Source: Petrosia ficiformis
Lineage: Eukaryota; Porifera; Demospongiae; Haplosclerida; Petrosiidae
Assembly (NCBI GenBank): GCA_947044365.1
Contig: OX345648.1
Span: 4,793,481 to 4,857,480 of the forward strand
DNA: 64,000 nucleotides
Reading direction: 5' to 3'
The position numbers and the translations under genes are program-made. The first letter of the stretch is position 1. Each line of letters opens with the position of its first letter. Positions 51,613 to 63,817 of this stretch are shown here, in pieces. Under the pieces are notes generated by a model. That model ran no database searches. It saw nothing but the letters and a program-made list of their open reading frames with translations, and had not been told where the DNA came from.

Positions 51613-53497
51613 CACATATATACATACACCATGCACATATATACATACATACATACATACATACATACATTTAACATACTACATTCATACTACATACATA
51701 CATACATACATACATACATACATACATACATACATACATACATTTAACATACTACATTCATACTACATACATACATACATACATACATACATACATACAT
51801 TTAACATACTACATTCATACTACATACATACATACATACATAGTTAATGTGATTTATAATTATGTTACTTACTGTATACTGCAGGTAATGTATACATATA
51901 CATGCACATATTTTAGGATGTGTGGTTGAGAAAAAGGTTGTCACAAATGCTGTGAATGTCTTTAAACTAACACTTTAATGATTTCTTAGAAAACACAATA
52001 TAGGTGTATACAAATGTGAGTATATGTACTACAATGTAGTTTATATACATATGTACATGTATGTATTACATTATACATTCGTACAACATACACATTTATG
52101 TACAATATAGTGTATAATTACATATTAATATATTACAGTCTATATACATAAGTATACTACCTTATAGTATATATATATATCAGTACACATAACATTGTGG
52201 TGTGTATATACATACAGTGTATATATAAGTATATTACATTATGGTGTATATACATATATAAGTATATTACAGTATATATTTTTTCTTATTACATATGTAT
52301 GTTTGTAATATGTTATAACTCATTATTTCTTTGAAGTTTTGTTGTTACGTTGAAGTACTTTGAACTTAGAGTAAAGGAGTGTATTTGATAACATAATTCT
52401 GTAATAGTATACCATGTCAAGTCATGACTCATGAGCACTTCCTATATTTGTAACTTGGTTTAATTTAGAGATTATGTACACATGTGTTTGTACATGTAGG
52501 TGGTTCTTGCCTATGTTTGTAACATGGTTTACTTTAGAGAGGATGTGAAGTGGTATATGTGCATAAGTGTAGGTGGTCTTTGTGACATGGTTTACATTTA
52601 GAGAGAAAGGCATTTGAATGTGTGTGTCCAGGCAGTATGTGTGTATACTTGTGTGAATGTTTGTGAATGCAGAGGTGTGTAGTCTGTCCATCTGTTCATC
52701 TGTCTGTACATCTCTTTGCATCATATATACAAATATATAACTATATATTGTTAATTCAATTAGACTATATACAGTACGATGAATTCAGGGCTTGTGTAAC
52801 TTCCTATTCCCTGCTCACCTAATTAAATCCAGAATAACATACATGTCATTATCATATTTGAATAATTTGTGAAACAAAAAGTGTGTGAATTCTTCGTTGG
52901 AGCCAGAATGACCATCATTGTGTTCTAACAGCTTCTGATTGGTTAGATAAATGAATTCCTTATATGTAGAATGGATTGTCATTATTGGTTTGTGAAAAGT
53001 TAATGAGATATTTCTTTATATATACACCATTGTGATGTACATTACATAACTATAATCACATGCATGCATGCATGCATACATATACTCAATGCATACATAC
53101 ATGTACACACACATGTACACACACACATACACGACTTATCAAATTAGCATGATGTTGTAAAACCTAAGTAATGACATGTAAATGTACATGTATTTTACAT
53201 GTAAATATACATGTATTTTACATGTACTACATGTACATTTACATGTAAAAGGTCCCAAATCACAAGTCGGTATAATACATAAATGTAGCATCATTAATGT
53301 TGGAGAGACTTGGGGTATTACAGTACATGCAAACATACATGTACGTACATATATACATGTACATGTACATGTATACATTATAATAAACATATTTACGTGT
53401 GTATATACAATTGTACAGACAACACACACACATACACACACACACATACACACACACATACACACACATACACACACACACATACATACACATACAT

Positions 53498-53537
<40 letters not shown>

Positions 53538-53545
53538 ACACACAT

Positions 53546-53584
<39 letters not shown>

Positions 53585-56005
53585 TACACACATCACTGTA
53601 TTTCTCATTACAGGCTTTTAGATAACAATAACATATCGAGATTACCAACAAGAGGATTTGAAGGTGTACCGAACCTGGAAGTATTGTAAGTATTAGTATA
53701 TATATGTATTATAATTTATGATTATCAATGGATTTTGATTCCCTACTTTTACACAATCTAAATATTGTACACAAACACATGAACTGTGTAATAAGGCCAT
53801 GAACTGTGTAATAAGGCCATGAACCTATTACATGACCTTTACATTAAAAAGATAGTTTAATATTGTATGTACATGTATATATATATACATGTACAGAGAG
53901 AGAGAGAGACACACACACACACACACATAGAGAGAGAGAGAGAGAGAGAGAGAGACACACACACACACACACACATAGAGAGAGAGAGAGAGAGACAGAC
54001 AGAAACAGAAACTGAGAGAGAGAAACAGAGGAGACAATTTGACATACAGAGACACCGATAGATAAGAGATAGACAGAAAATACATGTTTTGACAAAAATC
54101 ATTTTAAGCACTATTTAACTAACTAACAGTTTTTTGTTTGATACACACAAGTACTTTAACAAAACAGGAAATATACAACACATCACCTTATATAACCCAT
54201 GCTTACATAGAATAAATATGTTAATCTACAGCTGCTAATGGTCACCAAACATTGTTATGTCTATTGCCACATACAGCAAAAATATCAACACTGGGATATA
54301 GTGTTCATTTACTTCACTGGCTAAGAGTGATATATTGATGGAGTTGTATACCTAAAACCCCTTTTAACTAAACTATAACTAAATTACAGGTCTACTGTAA
54401 TAACTATAACTAACTAAAATGAAAATGGGCCAATAATGGACACTTTTAGTTAGTTAAATATAACTAAAATCCTTTTTAGTAGGTGTTGCTGCTTTTATAT
54501 AGTTAACTAAACTATAACTAAATTACAGGTCTATTGTTACTTATTACTGATCATGTGACCTGTGGCCAATCAGGGTGCAGATAATTCGTCACATGATTGT
54601 AATAACTGTTACTAGTATTGTTTAATTAAGTATAACTAAATCCCCTTTTAGTAAAGCATAATGACCTTTAGTTAACTAAAGGTCATTCACGTTCACCATG
54701 ACCTCAGAAAAATGTTCATAACTTTAGTTTGGAATGACCAACAATGTTTTTTCCTCCACTATTTTCATATAATAGTCCTTCCCATTCTTTTTTGTGTATG
54801 TAAAATTTCAATCCATTGCTTCATTATTGAGTTACAGTATAATCATGTATTAACCTTATGACATTAAACTGTACACTATATTACATATAAAGTCAACACA
54901 TCGTAATTTTGAGGACATCATGAATGTGCACAGAGTATACACTATAACTAAGTTACAAGTCTATTGTAATATAACTACATATGTATAACAAACTAAAATG
55001 AACAGCCAATAATGGACACTTTTAGTTAGTTAACTAAAACTAAAGCCCTTTTAGTAAGCCTAGGCTTTTAGTTAATCAAGTATATCTATAAATAGTCATA
55101 TACGTTTGCTGTGTAGATATGTAAAACCTTTTAACTTACTAGAACTCAATATACATGTAGATTCTACATGTACATTATTGTTAAAATCACACAAGTACGG
55201 ACCAATGCATCAATGGGATATGATCTGGTGTAATGTAAAGGCATTTTGTCGTACTTCATTGCTAATAGTAATGCATGTACTTACATGTATGTCAGTATGT
55301 AGCTAGGTTATTGTTACAATCACACAAGTAATGTAGCTAGGTTATTGTTATAATCACACAAGTATTGACCAATGCATCAATGGGATATGATCTGGTGTAA
55401 TGTAAAGGCATTTTGTCGTACTTCATTGCTAATAGTAATACATGTACTTACATGTATGTCAGTATGTAGCTAGGTTATTGTTACAATCACACAAGTATTG
55501 ACCAATATAACAATGGGATATGATCTGGTGTAATGTAAAGGCATTTCGTCGTACTTCATTGATAATAGTACTTAACATGTATGTCAGTATGTAGCTAGGT
55601 TATTGTTATAATCACACAAGTATTGACCAATGCATCAATGGGATATGATCTGGTGTAATGTAAAGGCATTTTGTCGTACTTCATTGCTAATAGTACTTAA
55701 CATGTATGTCAGTATGTAGCTAGGTTATTGTTATAATCACACAAGTATTGACCAATATAACAATGGGATATGATCTGGTGTAATGTAAAGGAAATTTGTT
55801 GTACTTCATTGCTAATAGTAATACATGTACATAAATGTATATACTACTTACTTACTGTGTGTAATAGTTATGTCAGTAATTATATAGGTTTCAGGACGCT
55901 ATCCCAACTTTATTTAATATCCTATTAGAGACACCATCAAATTAATTTTATTATCTTACTATACAAAATATCACGTGCGCACACACACACAACACACAAC
56001 ATACA

Positions 56006-56103
<98 letters not shown>

Positions 56104-57353
56104 ATTATGTATGTATGTATAAATGTATAAATGTAAAAACAGTATAAAGAATGATCTCTTTCTCTTTTATTTCAGACACTTATCTCACAATGGTTTGAGT
56201 CATATTGATAATCATTCATTACCTGGCTTTACATTCGGTCTCTTGTGAGTTAAATGTTATACTGATATTGTTACCATAGTTACCATATATAACCTGTTAG
56301 AGACACAGGTAATAGCCATATTTCAGTTAGTCTCAAAGTACATGTATACTGATATTGTTACCATAGTTACCATATATAACCTGCTAGAGACACAGGTAAT
56401 AGCTATATTTCAGTTAGTCTCAAAGTACATGTATACTGATATTGTTACCATAGTTACCATATATAACCTGTTAGAGACACAGGTAATAGCCATATTTCAG
56501 TTAGTCTCAAAGTACATGTATACTGATATTGTTACCATAGTTACCATATATAACCTGCTAGAGACACAGGTAATAGCTATATTTCAGTTAGTCTCAAAGT
56601 ACATGTATACTGATATTGTTACCATAGTTACCATATATAACCTGTTAGAGACACAGGTAATAGCCATTTTTCAGTTAGTCTCAAAGTACATGTAAAAAAA
56701 GGAACTATTCATATCTAGAAAGGAGATGAATGTATTGACATTTGAATATTCGTTCGTTTTGGTGAATATTTGAACCTAAATTTGTATTCAAAGCTTTGTT
56801 GCCACACCCTCCTATTTATATCCGCGTGGTGGGATGGCACTTGCACATTCTACAACCACAGGTTATAGAATGTATTTGAGGAAAGTTAAAGTACCTTCAA
56901 TGAAATCTATTCTAACAATGGAAACAGTAGAATAGAGGCATAGAGGCAGAGAGGCTGATCCCTCCCCCTCACTGGAGACATGAGTGGGCAGAGGGGTTAA
57001 TCCTTCCCCCATGCAGAAACAGGATGGTAGGCAGAGTGGCTGATATCACCCCACTGGAGTGGGTAGAGGGGCCAACCCCCACTTGAAAATAATTATTCCT
57101 AGCTATGCTACACATTTGATCTCTAATTTTTCCTTGTCAATATTTCTGTATTATATTTTAACAACAGAATACAGAATGTGTCACATAGTTAAGCCGAGCT
57201 ACCAACCCCTGAGCCCTCCCTCATCGTATTCTGTTATATTGATGATATAGGTTTAAAGAATGTATGGCAGTGATATTTTTATAGCTTCTGTGTCACATAA
57301 TAATAATGGCCTCTATCATTATTGTGGCTGCCAATATATTATAATATATTATG

Positions 57354-57402
<49 letters not shown>

Positions 57403-58552
57403 GTAATATATATATACATGTATATGTATATATATATATATATAATATATTATATATATATATATATAATATATTATGTATATACATATATAATATATAC
57501 ATAGCTATATATATTACGGTATGTATATATATATGTATATATGTATATGTGTATATATGTACATGTATATATATATATATATATAATTATATATATATAT
57601 ATATGTATGTAATATATATAGTATGCTAACAGGTCCTATATACAAAATATAGGACCTGAGTTTGTGTCCGAGGATGTGATATAGCCCGAGCCTGCGAGGG
57701 CTATATCATATCCGAGGACACAAAACAAGGGTCCTGTATTCAGTATATAGGACCTATTAACATACTATATACAATATATTGTATGATGGTGACATCTCCT
57801 GCATAGTGTGCACATGGAAGGTCTATATACAATATATAGAACTCACCACATCAAAGGGATGATGTCACCATCATACTATATACATGTATATATATAATTA
57901 TATATATAATATATATACATAATATATATATATATATATATATATATACGTATATATATATATATTATGTATATACATGTATATGTATATACAATGTATA
58001 TACAGTTGAACAATGATTATTTATGATATTAGTCAACCATGCTATATCATATCTTATAGACTCCTGAATTATCATCATATCTTAGCTTTAATGTTATTAT
58101 TGTCACAATATGCATACATTAATAATATAGTATAACAAGTGTATATAGAGAAAAAAAACATCCCTATGATTGCTTTACAAATTTAAGTGAAGACAAAAGT
58201 ATCCCTATGACTGCTTTGTGGTGTCCAGCATTCAGTAATCATGGCTGAATTATCATGCCTAAAACACATCAGCTTATTATAGTTATTATTTTGATTATCT
58301 ACTCTCCTGACCTTTCAAAGGACCTTGTAGAACTTTAGGAATTTATTTCAAGCAGAATAGCTAGCTACTAGTTCCAGTTTCTACGTAAGCTACTTAGCTA
58401 CAGGCAGCTTTCTTTCTGCTGTTCTGTAGACCCGTGTAGAGCTCGAGCGCGCGTTCTTTTACGCGCCACACTCATTAATTGACCGAGCCCCCGGGAATGA
58501 CGCAACTTCCTTAACTACGTATACAACGCATACTCGCGCAAGTGGACACAAG

Positions 58553-58601
<49 letters not shown>

Positions 58602-61126
58602 CGAACCCGTGGGAAAGCAATCATAGGAATGGCCCTACGGGCCATAAAAATTGGCAAAACATAATCAATCCCTTGTGTGTACCAAAGTTAGTCTGAAAAC
58701 CCCGAAGTGATAAAGTCAATACACTACATATTTTTAACTAGTATTATGATAATATTGATAATTTTTTTTTGTGATATAATCGTATCACTTATTTCTCATC
58801 TCCCATCTCTGAATATATGTCTACACATGTCTGTGTTAGTATATGTTTGTCTATGTTTGTATGTTTGTCTATGTCTATATGTACAGTACATTTGTATATG
58901 TTTGTATATGTTTGTATATGTTTGTGTATGCGTATATACATGTATGTCTGTATATGTCTGTATACGTTTGTGTATGTCTGTATATGTTTGTCTATGTTTG
59001 TCTATGTTTGTCTATGTTTGTCTATGTTTGTGTATGTCTATATGTACGTCTGTATATGTTTGTATATGTTTGTATATGTTTGTGTATGTGTATATACATA
59101 TATGTCTGTATATGTCTGTATACGTTTGTGTATGTCTGTATATATGTCTATGTATGTTTGTGTATGTCTGTATATGTTTGTACATTGTATATGTGTATAT
59201 ATGTCTGTATATGTTTGTATGTGTTTGTCTGTCAAGTTTTATGATTAAAGTTTACTACAAACATCCTCTAATATACAACATACGTGGTGTTCAGTCTAAT
59301 TATAGAATCACTGTGAATTATACCAGCTGCCATATATCTGTCAGCCTAAGCTTGGTGGTAACACCACCTGGAGTTGTGGACGTGCTTTTCGCACCTATAT
59401 GACAAGATATCCCTTAGCAAAAAGCGCAATCCTTACAATATATAATACACTGAGGCTAGGACAAATAGTCAATTTCAAATTCGAAGCTCGATAAAGCTTT
59501 GAAACTTTCAAAGGTTTGCATGCATTTGTAATCAATGTTGCTCTCACCTTGATTGGCCATAGAAAGCCTCCAAAACTGGATTATTGCTTTATAATGAGTA
59601 CTAGTATTAATGAGTACTAGTCTTGTTCATTTTGCTGTTTCTACTCGGATTTAGCATCGCTGGACTGAGAAATGAGACAGAAGCAGCTGGCAATACAACC
59701 TCAACTATTCAAAGCTTTTTTCCAGCCCTTGTACAGATGTATAATACATTAGTGTTGTTTTAGTATGACAATAATTGTAGCTATATTATGGTACGTGTAG
59801 TACTTTTAGTTGAATTATACTAAAAGGGTTTTAGTTTTAGTTAACTAACTAAAACCGCCCATTATTGGCCAATTTTTATTTTAGTTATTGCAATAGACTT
59901 GTAGTTTGCTTAACTAAAAGTTTAGTTATTATATAGTTATATTTAATTTATATATAGAATTGTAAATAATATCTATGCTAACATATATAGATAGATATAT
60001 GATCTATCTGTGCTAGATAGATATGTGCACTTACTAGTGGCTATTTCAAACTCCGTTCTAATATTTAATCTAAAAACCACACTACATCTCCCACAGTTAA
60101 CTAAAATTGTAAGAAGCTTAAGAAATGAGTTTTAAACTTTTAACAGCATTGTTTTGTGTATATAATATTATGTACAGTGTGTTCTAATGATGTTATCCCT
60201 AAAGGCTTCTGGTTTCTTGTGTAGCCCATCTGGCTCCCATAGCAGCCATTTTTTGACTATTGCATCTGATTCAATTAGAAACCCACAACAATCATACTGC
60301 CAACTTCCTCTTTGTCATATTGTCTTCTAATTTGGCAGGCATCAAACCAGTCCTACTTACAAGTACATTGCTGTGTATGTAGATGTACATGTATTTAAGC
60401 CCCGTAGGGACCATTGTAGACTTATTACGGAGGTGGCTGGGCTGTTGTGTTAGACACGTTTTATCAGTTCGAGGTCTTTGAATTAACACCTGGCTGGTAG
60501 AAGTGGCTTCACTACATATTATCCTACATACACATGTACATACACATGTACATATACATGTACATACACATGTACATAAACTACATATACATGTACATAC
60601 ACATGTACATATACATGTACATATACATATACATGTACATACACGTGTACATACACATGTACATATACATGTACATGTACATGTAATTAGACAGACTCGT
60701 GTTTATAACTACATGTTCTATAATTAGATAAGTTAATAGCCTCAGGTGATATTATATTCTTGTAGTTCTTGTATATACATGCAGTAATAATACCCATCAC
60801 TGTTGGATTGTGTTAATGACATTCCAGTTGTAAATAGATTAAGATATTAAAAAAAGTCTCAATTTTTTATATTTTTTTTATTTGTTCATTTCAGGAATCT
60901 GGGTTTCAATAACCTTGACGAAAGCAGCTTTGATGAAATGGCTTTTGAGGACATGAATGTCTATGGTACTCTAGACATGTCCTTTAATCGTTTACCACAC
61001 CCTCCTAAATCATTGATGAATGTACCCATAATAAACTTGTAAGTTTAGTAATATTTTATGAAGATGTTTTATTTTTATGGCCCGTAGGGCCATTCCTATG
61101 ATTGCTTTCCCACGGGTTCGATGTAT

Positions 61127-61164
<38 letters not shown>

Positions 61165-61559
61165 TTGTGTCACTTGCGTGAGTATGGGTTGTATACGTAG
61201 TTAAGGAAGTTACGTCATTCCTGGGGGGCTCGGTCAATTAATGGGCGTGGCACGTAAAAGAACGCGCGCTCGAGCTCTACAGACCAGCAGAAAGAAAGCC
61301 TATGTAGAAACTGGAACTAATAGCTAGCTATTCTACCTGAAATATATTCCTAAAGTTCTACAAGATTCTTTAAAAGGTAAAGAGAGTAGATAATCGAAAT
61401 AATAACTATAGTATGCTGTTGTGTTTCAGGCATGATAAAGTCAGCCATGATTAGTGAATGCTGGACACCACAAAGCATACTTTTATCTTCACTTAAATTT
61501 GTAAAGCAATCATAGGGATGTTTTTTTTCTCTATATACACTTGTTTTCATTCTTTGGAA

Positions 61560-61606
<47 letters not shown>

Positions 61607-63027
61607 ATTATTACATGTACATATACATGTACATGCAAGTAAGGTCATTCACGTTCACCATGACCTCAGAAAAATGTTTATAACTTTAGTTTGGAATGAC
61701 CAACAATCTTTGTACCTGTACCATTTTCATATAATTATCATTCCCATTCTTTTTTGTGTATGTCAAATTTCAACCATTGCTTCATTATTGAGTTACAGTA
61801 TAATCATGTATTAACCTTATGACATTAAACTATACACTATATTACATATAAAGTCATCACATCATTAATCATGAATATAAAAACAAGCCACTATGAGGAG
61901 TTTAGTTATAGTTATAGTTATAGTTAACTAAAAGTCACAATACCTTACTAAAAGGGGTTTAAATTTAGTTTTAGTCATAACAGGCTAACATGTACTTAAC
62001 AAAATATTTCATACAATAAATTGAAATGTTTAAATATTCTCAGTTATCGGGAATGTGAGTTAGATATCTTTTTGTTTCTCAGAATATTACATCACAATCC
62101 AATGTATGTGATTAAGACAAATGCTTTCAAAGGCTACTCTCATGAAATTGCTACAATGTAAGTCAACAATACGATAGGTCATGAACTGAGTGGTAGTAAG
62201 AACTTGAAATTTTGATACTTCTGAATAAACATGTAATTCCTCAATAGCTTCATACATGTAGGTAACTAACATATGTAACTACATTTATAAATAGGTTGAG
62301 ACCCATGCCAATGTCGTAGGTTGAGACCCATGCCAATGTCGTAGGTTGAGACCCATGCCAATGTGATAGGTTGAGACCCATGCCAATATGATAGATTGAG
62401 ACCCATGCCGATGTGGTAGGTTGAAACCCACACCAAAGTGATAGGTTGACACACATGCTAATGTGGTGTTGTACATGTACATGTATCACTCATACATCCG
62501 TTGGACTACATGTACATGTGAGATACTACAAGTAAATGATTGTCTTTGAATTAGCGAGTATTCTGATTGCTTGGAAACTCAAGCATTGATACAACCTTTA
62601 GTCAACATCAAATATATTAGACTTTGCATTGCCTTTCTACACACACACACATGTACACATAATCTATATGTACATATAAAAGGTACCTAATTTTTTTCCA
62701 TTTCAACATTTTTATTTTTTTATGTATTTATATTTGTATTGTAGAGATCTGTCAGACTGTAATTTAACTTCCATTCAACCATATGCGTTTGACAAAAATC
62801 ATTTTGGACTTCTTGATTCTCTGTAAGTCTTCTACTCATTATATGTGTGTATGTGCATATACAATGTTTTAGCTAGCCACACTTCAACAGAGTGGTGCTG
62901 ACACAAAAATCAAAGCATATTTGTTTTTTAATTGCATTCCTTTGACCCCACACCAAAAGGAAATGGCATTGCATAGAGCAGTGCAGTACCTCTCTTCCAC
63001 TCTTTAGCTAAAACCCTGCTATGCATG

Positions 63028-63059
<32 letters not shown>

Positions 63060-63198
63060 GGATAACAGTCAGGGTTTCAGTCTGTGTATGTAATTAGACT
63101 GATTGTTTCTTTAACCCCTTTTACAGGTATCTTGATAACAATAATTTTGTGGAGTTGAACTCAAGTTTCTTCCAAGGAGCATACATTCAAACCAAACT
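40628..63198 (+). CDS. Leucine-rich-repeat receptor-like protein, 5' part (7 exons seen, runs off right edge)
   Basis: Exons: 40628-40881, 53614-53685 (72 nt), 56176-56244 (69), 60895-61038 (144), 62083-62157 (75), 62745-62822 (78) and 63127-63198 (72). Every junction is phase 2, splitting a Leu or Ile codon. The first exon has a hydrophobic signal segment ([12 protein letters not shown]), then an LRRNT cap with C-x2-C-x-C-x12-C and N-glycosylation sequons NFT, NYT and NVT. Each later exon is one 23-26 residue LRR (two in the 144-nt exon), of the type LxLxxNxLxxIxxxxFxxxxxL, for example [14 protein letters not shown]. One-LRR-per-exon in phase 2 is known for LGR/glycoprotein-hormone-type GPCRs and also for other LRR receptors. 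The C-terminal part that would decide is outside the window. ATG 40628 is the upstream choice; ATG 40670 would start directly at the signal peptide. Intron 1 is 12.7 kb and could hide further exons. Confidence 0.87.
42417..42667 (-). mobile_element. Family B copy 8
   Basis: Full-length reverse copy in LRR intron 1, close to a family consensus. Confidence 0.8.
43195..44105. repeat. 39-bp satellite, about 23 copies
   Basis: GTATGCCTATATAGGATCTC plus GTCTGACGTGCTACCAGTG units, with a second variant block (GCGTTAAATAGTATACTC). Open in some frames because 39 is a multiple of 3. Confidence 0.93.
45143..45492. mobile_element. Family C copy 9
   Basis: AGTGTTGTTTTAGTTAGTATAAC at left, GTCAAACAACACTAGT at right, with the AAACCCCTTTTAGTAAGGCATTG segment duplicated. 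LRR intron 1. Confidence 0.72.
45893..46177 (-). mobile_element. Family B copy 9
   Basis: Reverse copy with an internal duplication of the TATGTAATATAGTGTATAGTT segment. It pairs with the inverted copy about 120 bp to its right. Confidence 0.78.
46294..46552 (+). mobile_element. Family B copy 10
   Basis: Forward copy facing copy 9, so the pair forms an inverted repeat with arms of about 250 bp. Confidence 0.8.
46640..47036. repeat. TTAACTACATGTACATGTAT array
   Basis: Units of about 55-60 bp combining ATATATTAACTACATG with GTACATGTATATGATTAT. Confidence 0.85.
47285..47545. repeat. Duplicated CA-containing block
   Basis: TTACGTGCTATACTGCAAGACCACAC followed by (AC)n occurs three times; TAAAATGGCCACACTTACATGTA occurs twice. 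Confidence 0.85.
47880..49212. repeat. 95-bp satellite, about 14 copies, open in all three forward frames
   Basis: Units run from ACCGGACACAGCAGGGTTCT through TATATCTACATTCTTG to TCACTCGCTACTTTGTGTAT. Copies are almost identical in the middle and diverge at the right end (CGTTATG variants). Confidence 0.95.
49322..49520. mobile_element. Family H element, copy 2
   Basis: AAAGTCACCATACAATAAC, TTACTGTCTCACTACTGTGGTG and ACTGTATGGTGACAATTTATTGAC match copy 1. LRR intron 1. Confidence 0.65.
50187..50254 (-). ncRNA. tRNA-like Pol III element (SINE head or tRNA pseudogene)
   Basis: On the minus strand there is a perfect T-arm (CTGGG-TTCGATT-CCCAG, 50212-50196) containing a B box. An A-box-like GGTGGTTCAGAGTGTC lies upstream, and a T6 run follows the 3' end, as a Pol III terminator would. 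The outer seven bases at each side do not pair well, so this is not an intact tRNA. It lies in intron 1 of the LRR gene. Confidence 0.55.
50320..50490. mobile_element. Family D-like fragment
   Basis: Contains GATTTCCTGTACAAGCTGG and AATAGATACCAG; a weak match to other copies. Confidence 0.35.
50915..51030. repeat. ACATGTATATGT array
   Basis: Short alternating repeats in LRR intron 1. Confidence 0.82.
51150..51842. repeat. (ACAT)n satellite with composite units
   Basis: About 700 bp of ACAT with ATACACATATATAC punctuation and, at the end, TTTAACATACTACATTCATAC inserts. Confidence 0.95.
53400..53595. repeat. (CA)n/CATA array before LRR exon 2
   Basis: Ends about 20 bp before the exon 2 acceptor. 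Confidence 0.92.
53885..54035. repeat. (GA)n and (CA)n composite
   Basis: Two alternations of CACACA and GAGAGA blocks in LRR intron 2. Confidence 0.92.
54345..55095. mobile_element. Family C copy 10, split by family B copy 11
   Basis: Family-C blocks (AACCCCTTTTAACTAAAC, GGGCCAATAATGGACAC) at 54350-54676 resume at 54948 (CTATAACTAAGTTACAAG, CCAATAATGGACAC). Confidence 0.72.
54677..54947 (+). mobile_element. Family B copy 11, inserted in a family C element
   Basis: Full-length forward copy with TTAGTTA-rich family-C sequence before and after it. LRR intron 2. Confidence 0.8.
55140..55830. repeat. About 125-bp repeat, five copies
   Basis: TGGGATATGATCTGGTGTAA recurs at about 55214, 55380, 55515, 55640 and 55763, with matching flanks. 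Confidence 0.92.
55978..56102. repeat. (CA)n microsatellite
   Basis: About 90 bp of pure CA preceding LRR exon 3. Confidence 0.95.
56250..56694. repeat. 87-bp repeat, five copies
   Basis: TACTGATATTGTTACCATAG units starting about 10 bp after the donor of LRR exon 3. Open on the plus strand because 87 is a multiple of 3. Confidence 0.93.
57350..57605. repeat. (TA)n low-complexity DNA
   Basis: TATATA with GTATATACATG interruptions; similar DNA resumes at 57880-58010. Confidence 0.9.
57612..57775. repeat. Foldback hairpin in LRR intron 3
   Basis: Outer AGGTCCTATATAC/GTATATAGGACCT and inner GTGTCCGAGGATGTGATATAGCCC with its complement. The central CCCGAGCCTGCGAGGG resembles the 5745-5845 hairpin. 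Confidence 0.72.
57765..57895. repeat. Adjacent foldback hairpin
   Basis: GTATGATGGTGACATC at the left and GATGTCACCATCATAC at the right, with an inner CTATATACAATATATTG-type repeat. Abuts the previous hairpin. Confidence 0.65.
58134..58652 (-). mobile_element. Family A copy 7
   Basis: Reverse-oriented and the longest single copy, with a TA tract of about 45 bp (58555-58600) and an intact GGCCC palindrome at its right end. It lies in LRR intron 3. Confidence 0.85.
58830..59230. repeat. TGTTTGTCTATGTTTGTATA array
   Basis: 12-bp-type TATGTTTGT units in LRR intron 3, open in several frames. Confidence 0.9.
59752..59950. mobile_element. Family C copy 11
   Basis: AGTGTTGTTTTAGTATGAC, ACTAAAAGGGTTTTAG and CCCATTATTGGCCAATTTT blocks. 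LRR intron 3. Confidence 0.7.
60525..60690. repeat. ACATACACATGT array
   Basis: 12-bp units in LRR intron 3. Confidence 0.88.
61071..61547 (+). mobile_element. Family A copy 8
   Basis: Complete forward copy starting only about 30 bp after the donor of LRR exon 4. An (ATT)n array follows it. Confidence 0.85.
61561..61607. repeat. (ATT)n microsatellite
   Basis: About 15 trinucleotide units immediately after family A copy 8. Confidence 0.95.
61638..61873 (+). mobile_element. Family B copy 12
   Basis: Forward copy, last few bases diverged. LRR intron 4, between an (ATT)n array and a short family-C fragment. Confidence 0.78.
61895..61985. mobile_element. Family C copy 12 (fragment)
   Basis: TTTAGTTATAGTTATAG and CACAATACCTTACTAAAAGG blocks only. 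LRR intron 4. Confidence 0.55.
62293..62465. repeat. 25-bp repeat, about 7 copies
   Basis: AGGTTGAGACCCATGCCAATG plus a variable TCGT, in LRR intron 5. Confidence 0.92.
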
Positions 63199-63559
63199 GT
63201 AAGTTGATAAAACTAGAATTGTGTGTGTGTTGTCAATATATTGAAAAGCTGAGAATCATCTTGGACTAACCCACTAAACAGTACTATACCCAGGTCAACA
63301 TGAGAAATCACTCAAAATGTATTTTATTAGGAGCAGGTAAAAATGAAACACCCAATTTTTAATTCATTTTTCTGCAATTTTAACAATTTTCAGTGGTTAG
63401 CACACTATGGTCCTGAGCCCTTCGACTAACATCTGTATTATTAACTTATCATATTCTCTTTACAATAAATAATATTGAAAATATTGACAGTGCAATTGTT
63501 TCAACAGCTCAAAGATTACTCCACGATTAATTCCACAATGGGTTATGATATTGTTTAAG

Positions 63560-63812
63560 TTTGACAATAATGACCACATTTTGTTATAGTACTAGTTTAT
63601 CACAATTTTAGTTATAGTTAATTAACTAAAACAATTTTAGGCTTACTAAAGGGGTTTAGTTTTAGTTAACTAACTAAAAGTGCCCATTATTGGCCGTTAT
63701 TCAGTTATTGTAATAGACTTGTAATTTAGTTATAGTTTAGTTAACTAAAAGTCACACTGCTTTACTAAAAGGGATTTTAGTTATAGTTAACTAAAACAAT
63801 ACTAGTATTTAT
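63560..63812. mobile_element. Family C copy 13
   Basis: Contains the AAGTGCCCATTATTGGCC, TGTAATAGACTTGTAATTTAG and GTCACACTGCTTTACTAAAAG blocks and ends ACTAAAACAATACT. Confidence 0.72.
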
Positions 63813-63817
63813 GTACA

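Larger units (their letters stand above)
40882..53613. other. LRR gene intron 1 (12.7 kb)
   Basis: Lies between the LRRNT exon and the first LRR exon. It holds the 39-bp and 95-bp satellites, ACAT and CA arrays, four family-B/C elements, a family-H copy and the tRNA-like element. About 40900-42400, 44110-45140 and 51850-53100 show no convincing gene or repeat family beyond AT-rich DNA. Confidence 0.65.

Noticed and set aside
51038..51847. Long open frames on both strands (up to 269 codons)
   Set aside because: Pure ACAT satellite; the translations are His/Thr/Tyr/Ile or Cys/Met/Val repeats in every frame.
53182..54111. Overlapping frames around the CA/GA arrays
   Set aside because: Low-complexity translations; only 53614-53685 fits an LRR exon.
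58707..59402. 231-codon frame
   Set aside because: TATGTTTGT repeat translation in LRR intron 3, without splice-compatible conserved content.
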